Origin: JAWKWH01 sp963669455
GTDB taxonomy: Bacteria; Pseudomonadota; Alphaproteobacteria; Rhizobiales; Rhizobiaceae
Assembly: GCA_963669455.1 (NCBI GenBank)
Contig: OY770026.1
Coordinates: forward strand, 1-64,000
Direction of reading: 5' to 3'
DNA: 64,000 nucleotides
In this document: positions 27,427 through 35,978 of the stretch, piece by piece
Numbering within the stretch: position 1 is the stretch's first letter
How the letters are laid out: each line of letters starts with the position of its first letter
Position numbers and translations under genes: made by a program
The notes under the pieces: model-generated
What the model was told of the DNA's origin: nothing
Databases searched by the model: none
Seen by the model: the letters and a program-made list of their open reading frames with translations, nothing else

Positions 27427-28908
27427 TCAATGTTCGGTGAACAGCATTTTTCCATCCCGCAAGCTTCTTTCTTCGAAGTTTCGCGTCCATTTCAGGTGCA
27501 AACCGTCTCTCAGGGCCCAGGATTTTGCAAATCCCGTCCGGCTGGGCCAGACACCGGCCTTTGAACCGGCAAGCCAGGCCGCACCCAGGGCCGTTGTCTC
27601 CAGGATCGTGGGACGATCAACTGGCGCATCTAGAATGTCGGACAGCCGTTGCATCGTCCAGTCGGACGCAACCATGCCGCCATCAACCCTGAGTATCGTC
27701 TTTTCGCCGGCGCCGCGCCAATCCTTTTTCATGGCGTTCAGCAGATCAGCGGTCTGGTAAGCCACGCTTTCAAGTGCCGCATGCGAAATCTCGGCAACGC
27801 CCGTGTTGCGGGTAAGACCATAAAGCGCGCCGCGTGCTTCGGCATCCCACCAAGGCGCACCAAGGCCGGTAAATGCCGGCACCAGATATACATTTTGACC
27901 CGGGTCGGCCTTTGCCGCGATCGGTCCACTTTGCGATGCATGTTTGATCAGGCCAAGCCCGTCGCGCAACCATTGAACAGCGGCGCCCGCGACAAATATC
28001 GATCCTTCCAGCGCATAGGTTGTTTTTCCATTCAGGCGGTAGGCGATTGTGGTGAGTAGGCGATTTTTGGATGGCACCATGTCTTGACCTGTGTTCAGCA
28101 GTGCAAAACAGCCGGTTCCGTAGGTTGATTTCATCATGCCGGGCTTGAAACAGGCCTGGCCGATGGTCGCCGCGTGCTGGTCGCCGGCAATTCCAAGGAT
28201 CGGGATTGATACACCAAACAGTTTCTTATCCGTGGCCCCATAGTCAGCTGCGCAATCCTTAACCTCGGGCAACATTGCCTCTGGAATGCGCATAATTTTT
28301 AGCAAGTCCACATCCCAGCAGTTTTCACCGATATTGTATAAAAGCGTCCGGCTGGCATTGGTCGCATCAGTTGCGTGGACCCGACCACCCGTCAGCCGCC
28401 AGACAAGAAACGTGTCGATGGTGCCAAACAAAAGCTCACCGCGTTCAGCGCGTTTTCTGGCACCTTTGACATTGTCGAGCAGCCAGGCAAGCTTGGTTCC
28501 GGAAAAATAGGGATCAAGCATCAGGCCGGTCTTTTTGGTGATGGTTTTTTCAAGTCCCTGCCGCTTCAGTTTCGCGCATATGGGCGCGGTCCGCCTGTCC
28601 TGCCAAACGATGGCGTTATAAATCGGGCTACCGGTTGATTTATCCCAGACAATAACTGTTTCGCGCTGGTTGGTAATGCCGATTGCTTCGATTTTGTCGA
28701 ACCCCGTTTTGGCTTTTCTGACCGCCTGGCGGCATGACCATAATACGGTCTTCCAGATTTCGTCCGGATCGTGTTCCACCCAACCGGATTGCGGAAATAT
28801 CTGCGTGAATTCCTTTTGACCGGCCGCGATAATCTCCATCGATTTGCCGAACACGATAGCCCTGCTGGATGTGGTTCCCTGGTCGATCGCCAATATGTTC
28901 CCGCGCAT
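27427..28908 (-). CDS. glpK: Glycerol kinase
   Basis: Phosphorylates glycerol to glycerol-3-phosphate in the cytosol. 493 aa from the ATG at 28908, which has AAGGAG ten bases upstream; a TTG two codons earlier is possible. FGGY-kinase motifs: AIDQGTTSSRAIVF (phosphate 1), SGWVEHDPDEIW, GIAGDQHAATIGQ, and GGMVASDWTMQRLSDILD near the C-terminus. No glp transporter or glpD is in the window, so it stands apart from a complete glycerol operon. Confidence 0.94.
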   Translation of the reverse strand: MRGNILAIDQGTTSSRAIVFGKSMEIIAAGQKEFTQIFPQSGWVEHDPDEIWKTVLWSCRQAVRKAKTGFDKIEAIGITNQRETVIVWDKSTGSPIYNAIVWQDRRTAPICAKLKRQGLEKTITKKTGLMLDPYFSGTKLAWLLDNVKGARKRAERGELLFGTIDTFLVWRLTGGRVHATDATNASRTLLYNIGENCWDVDLLKIMRIPEAMLPEVKDCAADYGATDKKLFGVSIPILGIAGDQHAATIGQACFKPGMMKSTYGTGCFALLNTGQDMVPSKNRLLTTIAYRLNGKTTYALEGSIFVAGAAVQWLRDGLGLIKHASQSGPIAAKADPGQNVYLVPAFTGLGAPWWDAEARGALYGLTRNTGVAEISHAALESVAYQTADLLNAMKKDWRGAGEKTILRVDGGMVASDWTMQRLSDILDAPVDRPTILETTALGAAWLAGSKAGVWPSRTGFAKSWALRDGLHLKWTRNFEERSLRDGKMLFTEH

Positions 28909-29146
28909 AGCCAATGAACTCCTTGTTTTTCCACCGATTGACTATGCGGATAAACGCCCACCTTTCAAGCGGCGTGGGCCGCTCAAGATACCGGTGCAAG
29001 CACAGGCTGTTGACGTTTTGTCGAAGCAATATTGTCTTGCCAGCCCCACTGCCTTGATATTCAATTGAGCGCAGACAGGTCATTGCCGTGCCGGGCGTGG
29101 TGTGACTTGGGGTAAATCAATTAGATAGCTGATGGAGTTAGCGACA
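28909..29146. promoter_or_regulatory. glpK/GST divergent intergenic region
   Basis: A 238-bp gap between two divergent genes that must hold both promoters. I see no convincing repeat or operator; a short GCGGC-N4-GCCGC stem at about 28970 is the only structure. Confidence 0.4.
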
Positions 29147-29761
29147 ATGTACAAGGCTGTTGGATCACCGGGATCGCGTATTTCGCGCGTATTGTGGATG
29201 CTGGAGGAACTGGAACAGCCCTACGAGATCATTGTCGCCAAACCACAATCTGAGTTGGCCAGAAAGCATAACCCGTCTGGTAAAATACCGGTACTTATTG
29301 ACGGTGATTTTTTGCTGACGGATTCAGCGGCCATCTGTGTTTATCTCGGTGAAAAACACACTGAAAAGGGGCTTGGATCGAAGAATTCGCGAGAACGGGC
29401 GACAATTGACGGATGGATGCACTTTTTGCAATCCGAACTTGAAGCACCGCTCTGGAACAAATTGAAGCACAAATTCATCCTGCCTGAAGAGTTGCGCGCC
29501 GATGTCGGCCCGTGGACGGCATGGGAGTTTGCGAGGGAAATGAAAGCGCTGGAACGGCGGCTCGGTGACAATGCATTCGCGCTGGGCGACCGGTTTTCGG
29601 CAGTGGATATCCTGGCGGCTGCATGTGGAACCTGGGCGCGTTCCGGCAAGTTCGAGATCGCATCTGACCGGGTCAATGCCTATCTCGACCGGGTTTTGGC
29701 GCGGCCCGCCCGGTCGCGCGCTATCGAACGGGAAGAAGCGGCAAAACAACAATCTGGCTGA
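29147..29761 (+). CDS. Glutathione S-transferase family protein
   Basis: 204 aa, cytosolic. N-terminal thioredoxin-like domain with SPGSRISRVLWMLEEL and the cis-proline region NPSGKIPVLIDGDF, followed by LTDSAAICVYLGEKH which contacts the glutathione gamma-glutamyl group. The C-terminal helical domain has ALGDRFSAVDILAA, the usual N-capping and hydrophobic staple. The start at 29147 has GGAG nine bases before it. The substrate is unknown. It is convergent with coaBC (7-bp gap). Confidence 0.88.
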   Translation: MYKAVGSPGSRISRVLWMLEELEQPYEIIVAKPQSELARKHNPSGKIPVLIDGDFLLTDSAAICVYLGEKHTEKGLGSKNSRERATIDGWMHFLQSELEAPLWNKLKHKFILPEELRADVGPWTAWEFAREMKALERRLGDNAFALGDRFSAVDILAAACGTWARSGKFEIASDRVNAYLDRVLARPARSRAIEREEAAKQQSG

Positions 29762-29768
29762 ATCCACT

Positions 29769-31235
29769 CTAATCCAAATCCTGTGGGCCGGTCAGACGGG
29801 CAGCGATGAGTGCTGCAAGCCGGCCGGCCACGTCTATCTTGGTCATTTCCGGCCAGTCCTCGACACCATCATGCGACACGATGCGAACCCTGTTGCGATC
29901 GCCACCCATCACACCCGATGCACCAATGCCGCTATCTCGCGATACGTCGTTGACGACAATCAGATCGGCTCCTTTACGCTTTAATTTTCCCGATGCGTTG
30001 TTAATCAGATCATTGGTCTCGGCAGCGAATCCGATAACCAATTCAGGCCGGCTATGGTGGTGACCTACATTGGCCAGAATATCCGGATTTTCGGTAAGGT
30101 GGAGCACTGGCAGGGCGCTATCCGGCGATTTTTTCATTTTACTCTTAGACGTGACGTCAGTCCTCCAGTCCGCAACGGCAGCGACCATTACCGCCGCGTC
30201 GGCCGGCAACAGCGCTTCAACGGCATCGCGCATTTCGCGCGCGCTCTCGACCCGGGTGACCGACACACCATCCGGGTCCGCAATTGTCACCGGGCCGGAG
30301 ACCAATCGCACATCGGCGCCCAGCCCGGCCAACGCCCCTGCAATCGCGTGACCCTGCTTGCCAGATGACCGGTTGGCGATATAGCGCACGGGGTCGATGG
30401 GTTCATGTGTCGGGCCGGATGTCATGATGATTTTCCTGCCGGCCAGAGGTTTTGGCGCATCGTCCAGAAAATCTTCGATCTTGCCAACGATTTCCAGCGG
30501 TTCAGCCATGCGGCCAAGTCCTGATTCTCCGCTTTCTGCCATCTCACCGCGATTTGGGCCAATGAACTGGATACCATCCCGCCTGAGTGTTTCGGCATTG
30601 CGCCGCGTTGCGGGATGCGACCACATGGATGGGTTCATTGCCGGCGCAATCAAAACCGGAGTGTCCGTTGCCAGCAGAACAGCCGATGCCAGATCATTGG
30701 CGATCCCATTTGCCATTTTGGCCATCAGGTCGGCGGTGGCTGGCGCCACGACAATCAAATCCGCCTCACGCGATAACCGGATATGTCCGATATCATGCTC
30801 ATCATCGCGGTCAAACAGATCGGCGAAAACCCGGTCAGCCGTCAATGCCGACACACTCATCGGCGTCACAAAGGAATGGGCAGCCCCGGTCAAAACCGTG
30901 CGAACAGCCGCGCCACGCTCCCGCAACCGCCGGATCAGATCCAGGCACTTATAGGCGGCGATACCGCCACCGATAATCAGCAAAATCCTCTTGGCCGAAA
31001 GACTGCCGTCTGCCGGGTTGCTGCCTTGGCTTGCAGCCGGCTCCAGCTGCGGGGGGCTATTTTGTGTTCCGGGGTCCCGTACCTTGCCCGGCCGGTGCTC
31101 AACCACGGCTGGATCGGGAAGCGCTTCCAGAATGGAGCGCAATTCCTGCTCCATGGAAACCCCATTCCGTGCGGCCCGTTCGCGTATCTTTTGTTTAATT
31201 GAGTCATCAATCCGGCGGATTGTGAGAGACGCCAT
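29769..31235 (-). CDS. coaBC: CoaBC with N-terminal FitA-like ribbon-helix-helix domain
   Basis: 488 aa, about 80 longer than usual CoaBC. Residues 1-40 (MASLTIRRIDDSIKQ..., SMEQELRSILEAL) match the DNA-binding ribbon-helix-helix of FitA-type antitoxins; 41-80 is a Pro/Gly-rich linker. Residues 82-255 are the FMN decarboxylase CoaC: catalytic H151 (DIGHIRLS), APATADLMAKMANG, PAMN (198-201). Residues 265-488 are the ligase CoaB (TSGPTHEPIDPVRYIANRSS). It makes phosphopantetheine for CoA. Ser235 occupies the place of E. coli Cys158. The start at 31235 has AGGA eight bases upstream. Its promoter carries palindromes that may be bound by its own N-domain. Confidence 0.88.
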   Translation of the reverse strand: MASLTIRRIDDSIKQKIRERAARNGVSMEQELRSILEALPDPAVVEHRPGKVRDPGTQNSPPQLEPAASQGSNPADGSLSAKRILLIIGGGIAAYKCLDLIRRLRERGAAVRTVLTGAAHSFVTPMSVSALTADRVFADLFDRDDEHDIGHIRLSREADLIVVAPATADLMAKMANGIANDLASAVLLATDTPVLIAPAMNPSMWSHPATRRNAETLRRDGIQFIGPNRGEMAESGESGLGRMAEPLEIVGKIEDFLDDAPKPLAGRKIIMTSGPTHEPIDPVRYIANRSSGKQGHAIAGALAGLGADVRLVSGPVTIADPDGVSVTRVESAREMRDAVEALLPADAAVMVAAVADWRTDVTSKSKMKKSPDSALPVLHLTENPDILANVGHHHSRPELVIGFAAETNDLINNASGKLKRKGADLIVVNDVSRDSGIGASGVMGGDRNRVRIVSHDGVEDWPEMTKIDVAGRLAALIAARLTGPQDLD

Positions 31236-31248
31236 AGTGCATATCCTG

Positions 31249-31293
31249 TGCAATGCAATCAGGCGAATGTAGTCAATGATTGCAATGCAATCA
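31249..31293. promoter_or_regulatory. Paired palindromic operator upstream of coaBC
   Basis: A perfect 17-bp palindrome TGATTGCA-A-TGCAATCA lies at 31277-31293. A second copy of its 13-base right part, TGCAATGCAATCA, lies at 31249-31261, in the same orientation and exactly 32 bp away (about three helical turns). Both lie between the coaBC start codon and the ubiB stop. Ribbon-helix-helix repressors typically bind such spaced short palindromes. Confidence 0.65.
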
Positions 31294-31296
31294 AGA

Positions 31297-32871
31297 TCAC
31301 GTCAGAGACAAAGCAATCCATATGGCGGCGATTGCGATGACCCAGAGCGCCACCCTGCCGGATCTTGAATACCGCGCTTCGGCCTTGCCGATTTTCAACG
31401 CGGTTTCATCATCGAAGCGCAAACCGTGTTCGGCCATCGCATCGATCTCTTCCGACAAGCGCTCGGTGCGTTTTTTGAATTCGGGCGCCTGTCTTGCCAG
31501 CGATGCCAGCGCTTTCAGGCCATCGCCTGCATCCTGAATCATCGCCCGTGGTCCAAGATTTTCCAACACCCAGTCAGACACGACCGGCTCGGCGGTTTTC
31601 CACATGTTGAACTCGGGATCGAGCGTACGAGCCACGCCTTCGACGACAACCATGGTTTTTTGCAGCAGCAATAGTTCGGGCCGCGTTTCCATGTCGAAGA
31701 TTTCGGTGATCTCAAACAGCAGTGTCAGCAGCTTTGCCATTGAAATTGTTTCGGCAGATTGCCCCTGGATTGGCTCGCCAATCGCCCTGATCGCCTGGGC
31801 AAAGGCTGCCGGACTATGTTTTGCGGGAACATAGCCGGCCTCAATATGCACCTCGGCAACGCGCATATAGTTGCGGGTGATAAATCCATGTAGAATTTCG
31901 GCTAGGAATCTGCGTTCTTTCTTGTTGATACGCCCGGTAATGCCAAGATCGACCGCAACGATTGTACTGTTCTGGTCGACAAACAGATTGCCCGGATGCA
32001 TATCGGCATGAAAGAAACCGTCGCGCAATGTGTGCCTAAGAAAATTCTGAACCAGATCGCGAGCAATGTTTTTTAGGTCATGATTGGCGCGTTTCAGCCC
32101 TTCAATGTCTGAAAGCTTGGTTCCATCAATCCACTCGATTGTCAGCACATCCCGGCCTGTGCGCTCCCAATCGACGGAAGGAACACGAAAGCCGGCGTCA
32201 TTTGCGGTATTCTCGGCAAGTTCGGACAGGGCCGCCGCCTCCAGCCGCAGATCCATTTCCAATCTGGTTGTCTGCGCCAGCGTTTCCGTTACCTGAACCG
32301 GTTTCAGGCGGCGCATGGCGGGAACAAACCGTTCCTGCAGGCGCGATGCCAGAAAGTAGCTTTCAAGGTCATTGAAAAACCGGCGCCGCACACCCGGCCT
32401 TATAACTTTGACCGCAACCTTTTTCGTACCGTCCTCAAAAGCCGTTTCGGCGGGGTGGACCTGAGCAATCGATGCGGCTGCGACCGGCTCGCTGAAACTT
32501 ACAAACAGGTCTTCAACCGGACGGCCGAGCGATGATTCGATCGTCGAGCGGGCGTCTTCAGTGGAAAATGTGTCCATCTTGTCCTGAAGACAGGCCAGAT
32601 CATCGGCAATCTCATGTCCGACCACATCCGGCCGGGTGGCCAAAAACTGTCCAAGCTTTACATAGGACGGACCAAGGCGGTCGACTGCGTTGGCCAACCG
32701 GTCGGAGCGGTCGCGATCCCTGGTGCGTGATTTGGCAAGTGCCTTGCCGACATGCCAGGCGAATTTGGCGGGTCCCGCCAGTTGCTCCCCGGGAATAGCA
32801 GCCACCACCCCTTCGCGAACCATGATCCAGCCCGCGCGGATTAACCGGTAATATGCGCCCGCAGTTGACAT
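31297..32871 (-). CDS. ubiB: Ubiquinone biosynthesis atypical kinase UbiB
   Basis: 524-aa ABC1/COQ8-family protein needed for ubiquinone synthesis, membrane associated. The family's KxGQ motif is present as YVKLGQFLATRPD, and the alanine-rich nucleotide loop as AAASIAQVHPAE. Catalytic-loop-like HADMHPGNLFVD and VAVDLGITGRINK (metal Asp region) follow. The C-terminus has a membrane segment (VALWVIAIAAIWIALSL). It starts 7 bp after the ubiE stop, so ubiE and ubiB form one transcription unit, with coaBC next. Confidence 0.93.
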   Translation of the reverse strand: MSTAGAYYRLIRAGWIMVREGVVAAIPGEQLAGPAKFAWHVGKALAKSRTRDRDRSDRLANAVDRLGPSYVKLGQFLATRPDVVGHEIADDLACLQDKMDTFSTEDARSTIESSLGRPVEDLFVSFSEPVAAASIAQVHPAETAFEDGTKKVAVKVIRPGVRRRFFNDLESYFLASRLQERFVPAMRRLKPVQVTETLAQTTRLEMDLRLEAAALSELAENTANDAGFRVPSVDWERTGRDVLTIEWIDGTKLSDIEGLKRANHDLKNIARDLVQNFLRHTLRDGFFHADMHPGNLFVDQNSTIVAVDLGITGRINKKERRFLAEILHGFITRNYMRVAEVHIEAGYVPAKHSPAAFAQAIRAIGEPIQGQSAETISMAKLLTLLFEITEIFDMETRPELLLLQKTMVVVEGVARTLDPEFNMWKTAEPVVSDWVLENLGPRAMIQDAGDGLKALASLARQAPEFKKRTERLSEEIDAMAEHGLRFDDETALKIGKAEARYSRSGRVALWVIAIAAIWIALSLT

Positions 32872-32878
32872 CGGCTAC

Positions 32879-33655
32879 TCAGAGCTTCCAGCCGGAATGG
32901 CAGGCGGCGATGCCGCCGGTATAATTGCGCCAGTTAACACGATCAAAACCGGCCGCCTCGATCATCGCGGCAAATTCCCGCTGATTGGGGAATTTAGCAA
33001 TCGATTCCACCAAATACCGGTATGGTTCGCCATCACCGGTGACAACTCGGCCGATTGCAGGAATGGCATTAAATGACCAGGATTTGTAGAACCGGTCCAG
33101 CAATGGCATATCAACTTCGGAAAATTCCAGGCACATAAACCGTCCACCGGGCTTTAAGACGCGGAACGCCTCGCAAAGCGCTTTTTGAATATCGGGAACG
33201 TTGCGAATACCAAATGAGATCGTATATGCATCGAATGTACCGGCATCGAACGGCAGTTCCTCGGCATTGGCTTCAACGAATTGCGTGTTCCCAGTAAGCC
33301 TACTCTTTTCCGCCCGCTCTTGTCCGGCAGCCAGCATGGAGCCGTTGATATCGCTGACGGTAACCTGCGCCAGACCATTGCTTGCCTCGATAATCCTAAA
33401 GGCGATATCACCCGTCCCACCGGCGACGTCGAGCACACACCACCCAGCCTTTTTGGGCGGATTGAGCCATGAAACCATCGCATCTTTCCAGAGCCGGTGC
33501 GCGCCCGCAGACATCAAGTCGTTCATAAGGTCATAACGGCCTGCGACCTGGTGAAATACCTTGTCGACAAGGGGCTGTTTTTCGCCTTCGCCGACTTGCC
33601 TAAAGCCGTAGGAGGTTTCCATACCTCCTGTTGCGGTCGTGCGTTGGTCCGACAA
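32879..33655 (-). CDS. ubiE: Ubiquinone/menaquinone C-methyltransferase
   Basis: SAM-dependent methyltransferase of ubiquinone synthesis. The start is a TTG at 33655, giving 258 aa and the N-terminus MSDQRTTATGGMETSYGF, close to the rhizobial UbiE pattern as I recall it. An ATG at 33622 lies too close to its GGAGG. The SAM-binding loop VLDVAGGTGDIAFR is at residues 74-87, followed by NAEELPF and the family signature SFGIRNVPDIQKAL and LKPGGRFMCLEFSE. It leads the ubiE-ubiB-coaBC group and is divergent from add, with overlapping 5' regions. Confidence 0.92.
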   Translation of the reverse strand: MSDQRTTATGGMETSYGFRQVGEGEKQPLVDKVFHQVAGRYDLMNDLMSAGAHRLWKDAMVSWLNPPKKAGWCVLDVAGGTGDIAFRIIEASNGLAQVTVSDINGSMLAAGQERAEKSRLTGNTQFVEANAEELPFDAGTFDAYTISFGIRNVPDIQKALCEAFRVLKPGGRFMCLEFSEVDMPLLDRFYKSWSFNAIPAIGRVVTGDGEPYRYLVESIAKFPNQREFAAMIEAAGFDRVNWRNYTGGIAACHSGWKL

Positions 33656-33788
33656 AATTCTGTTTCCGTATACCCAAAACTGTTTTCGGCCGGACCATAG
33701 CGGATTGATGCCCGGCGCGCTATCATTGTTGCGGGGGACGTTTGATGCGTATTGTCGCGCAAAAGCGGCCTTGCCGCAGGAGGACGAT

Positions 33789-34769
33789 ATGGTGTTGAAG
33801 GCGGAATTGCATTGCCACCTGGAGGGATCAGCTTCTCCGGCCCTGGTACGGGCCCAGGCTGAAAAATACAATACCGACATTTCAGAATTCATCAGCGATG
33901 ACAGTTTTGTCTGGCATGATTTCAGCAGCTTTCTGGCAGCCTATGACGCCGCATCCAGCCTGTTTCGCAACGAAGATGATTTCGCGCTTTTAATTGAAGA
34001 CTATCTCACATCCATAGCGCGTATGGGCGCCATCTATTCGGAAGTATTCACCTCGCCTGACCACGCGGTCAAATCTGGATTGACGCCCGAAGCCTATACC
34101 GATGCGATTGGCGTCGGTATCGAGCGTGCGGAGGCCAAAACCGGAATTGTGGCGCGCATGATCATTACCGGAGTGCGCCATTTTGGCGTAGAGGCAGTCG
34201 AAAAGGCTGCCCGGTTTGCCGTCCAGTGCGGCCATCCGCTCGTTACTGGTTTCGGAATGGGCGGCGAAGAGCGCTTTGGCGAAGCACAAGACTATGTCCG
34301 CGCATTTGAAATTGCCCGCGAAGCGGGTCTTGGCATCACTGCGCATGCTGGTGAATTGGCTGGATGGGAAAGTGTTGCCAATACGCTGGACCATATTCGT
34401 CCGGCCCGCATCGGCCATGGCGTCCGTGCCATTGAAAATCCCGACCTGGTGCGGCGGATAGCAGATGAGGGTATTGTGCTTGAATGTTGCCCGGGTTCCA
34501 ATATTGCCCTCAACGTATTTCCGGACTTTGCGTCGCATCCGGTGCCTGCATTCCTGGAAGCGCAATGCAAAGTGACAATCAGCGCCGACGATCCTCCCTA
34601 TTTCCACACATCGCTGCAACGCGAATACGACATCGCCGCCGAGTACTTCAAGATGGACGATAAGGCGCTTCTCGCGCTAACCCGGACATCGATTGAGGCT
34701 GCATTTGTCGATGAGCCAACAAGATCAGCCCTTTTTGCCCGACTGGAGAGCAGTGAACCAAAGTACTAG
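33789..34769 (+). CDS. add: Adenosine deaminase
   Basis: 326-aa zinc amidohydrolase that deaminates (deoxy)adenosine to (deoxy)inosine. Metal ligands in ELHCHLEGS (residues 6-14), the HAGE motif in GITAHAGELAGW, IGHGVRAIENP, and the late metal Asp in ISADDPPYFHTSL. The start at 33789 has GGAGG five bases upstream. The DDPPYF form is shared with some adenine deaminases, so adenine is a possible substrate. The stop codon TAG lies inside the terminal repeat of element B. Confidence 0.88.
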   Translation: MVLKAELHCHLEGSASPALVRAQAEKYNTDISEFISDDSFVWHDFSSFLAAYDAASSLFRNEDDFALLIEDYLTSIARMGAIYSEVFTSPDHAVKSGLTPEAYTDAIGVGIERAEAKTGIVARMIITGVRHFGVEAVEKAARFAVQCGHPLVTGFGMGGEERFGEAQDYVRAFEIAREAGLGITAHAGELAGWESVANTLDHIRPARIGHGVRAIENPDLVRRIADEGIVLECCPGSNIALNVFPDFASHPVPAFLEAQCKVTISADDPPYFHTSLQREYDIAAEYFKMDDKALLALTRTSIEAAFVDEPTRSALFARLESSEPKY

Positions 34770-35217
34770 AGCGTGTCTTGTTCAAATGGGATCAGTTTGA
34801 TGGAGAGGATTTTTTGCGGCAGTTAGGAAAATACCGGAGCGCGATCAAACGATCGTGCGAGGATTTTGACGACACTGTCCGTGAAAAAGACCTCCAAGCA
34901 GGTGAAGTTAAGGTTTTGAAACAGAACGACAAACCCAAATCGTTTCAGCCAGGGCATTTTCGCCCGGCCACAGGCCATATTGCGAATAATGCCTCGATTG
35001 CTCCAAGCGGATCAAGGCGTTGTTGCGGGCCAAAGAAGCCGCAAAACGCCACAGGTTCTTTGCGCCCTGGATGTCGTCGCGCGACGCTAACGGGTGTGCA
35101 CCCGCGTCGCGTCACGCTCCTCGTTGACCGGCAGGCAAGCGAAGCGCCGCCGAGAGGGGGGCCAGGACACAAATACCCTGCGCTCAAACGATTCCATTTA
35201 AACAAGACATGCTCTAG
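34766..35217 (+). repeat. TIR element B (452 bp)
   Basis: The longest copy of the family, in opposite orientation to A, C and D. It begins CTAGAGCGTGTCTTG, on the stop codon of add, and ends CAAGACATGCTCTAG. It matches A closely but carries about 104 extra bases in the middle (roughly 34948-35052, starting CAGGGCATTTTCGCCC) and the segment GGCAAGCGAAGCGCCGCC that is also found in C. A long open frame crosses it but shifts frame relative to the other copies, so I do not call a gene. The remaining 131 bp to upp hold its leader. Confidence 0.85.
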
Positions 35218-35235
35218 GTCCTGCCAGCAAACTGG
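35214..35235. repeat. 22-bp repeat shared with 6558-6579
   Basis: CTAGGTCCTGCCAGCAA followed by one variable base and CTGG occurs here directly at the right end of element B. It also occurs at 6558-6579 directly at the right end of the RIME-like unit (21 of 22 bases identical). Its position suggests either a shared target sequence or part of the mobile unit. Confidence 0.6.
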
Positions 35236-35348
35236 TTTCGGGTTTGGCGCGAGCCGACAAAATTGTGATTCTCCCATTCAGGCCAGTATCCCCTCTTGCA
35301 TCCAGGCGATAAGGTCAGTTGAAAGATCACATATCAGGAGAGAACTCC

Positions 35349-35978
35349 ATGGAAGGTGTCACCGTTGTCGACCACCCGCTGGTCAAACACAAATTGTCGA
35401 TCATGCGCGACAAGCAGACTTCAACGGCTGGATTTCGCCGTCTGTTGCGCGAGATTTCCCTGTTGCTTTGTTATGAGGTGACCCGTGATCTCGAACTCAC
35501 GACCAAGCGCCTGGATACACCGCTAGAAGAAATAGATGCCCCTGTTTTGGAGGGCAAGAAACTGGTGTTTGCATCGGTGCTGCGGGCCGGTAACGGCCTT
35601 CTTGAAGGCATGCTTGATCTGGTTCCAGCGGCACGTGTTGCCCATGTGGGGCTATATCGCGATCATGAAACGCTTGAAGCGATCGAATATTATTTCAAGG
35701 CGCCCGCCGATTTGGCCGACCGCCTCGTGGTGGTGGTCGATCCCATGCTGGCGACTGCCAATTCAGCGATCGCAGCCGTCGACAAACTGAAAGGCCGCGG
35801 TGCCTCGAAACTCAGATTTTTGTGCCTGCTGGCCGCTCCTGAGGGCATTAAGCGTTTCAGCGAAGCGCATTCAGATGTCCCTATAATAACAGCCGCCATC
35901 GACAGCCACCTCAATGAAAAAGGCTATATCGTGCCGGGGCTGGGGGATGCCGGCGACCGGATGTACGGTACGAAATAA
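35349..35978 (+). CDS. upp: Uracil phosphoribosyltransferase
   Basis: Makes UMP from uracil and PRPP. 209 aa. Visible are TSTAGFRRLLREI near the N-terminus, FASVLRAGNGLLEGM (PRPP/uracil region), the PRPP loop VVDPMLATANSA and the C-terminal VPGLGDAGDRMYGT, which binds uracil. Within the PRPP loop the usual ATG(G/N)S reads ATANS, a Gly-to-Ala change. AGGAGA lies upstream of the ATG at 35349. It is part of the nucleoside salvage region. Confidence 0.92.
   Translation: MEGVTVVDHPLVKHKLSIMRDKQTSTAGFRRLLREISLLLCYEVTRDLELTTKRLDTPLEEIDAPVLEGKKLVFASVLRAGNGLLEGMLDLVPAARVAHVGLYRDHETLEAIEYYFKAPADLADRLVVVVDPMLATANSAIAAVDKLKGRGASKLRFLCLLAAPEGIKRFSEAHSDVPIITAAIDSHLNEKGYIVPGLGDAGDRMYGTK

Noticed and set aside
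33656..33892. Extended N-terminus of ubiE (337 codons from 33892)
   Set aside because: It lies antisense to the start of add and adds about 80 residues foreign to UbiE. The TTG at 33655 gives the family length.
34778..35476. 232-codon plus-strand frame running from element B into upp
   Set aside because: It reads through the repeat and then into upp in a wrong frame. upp itself has a normal start and ribosome site at 35349.
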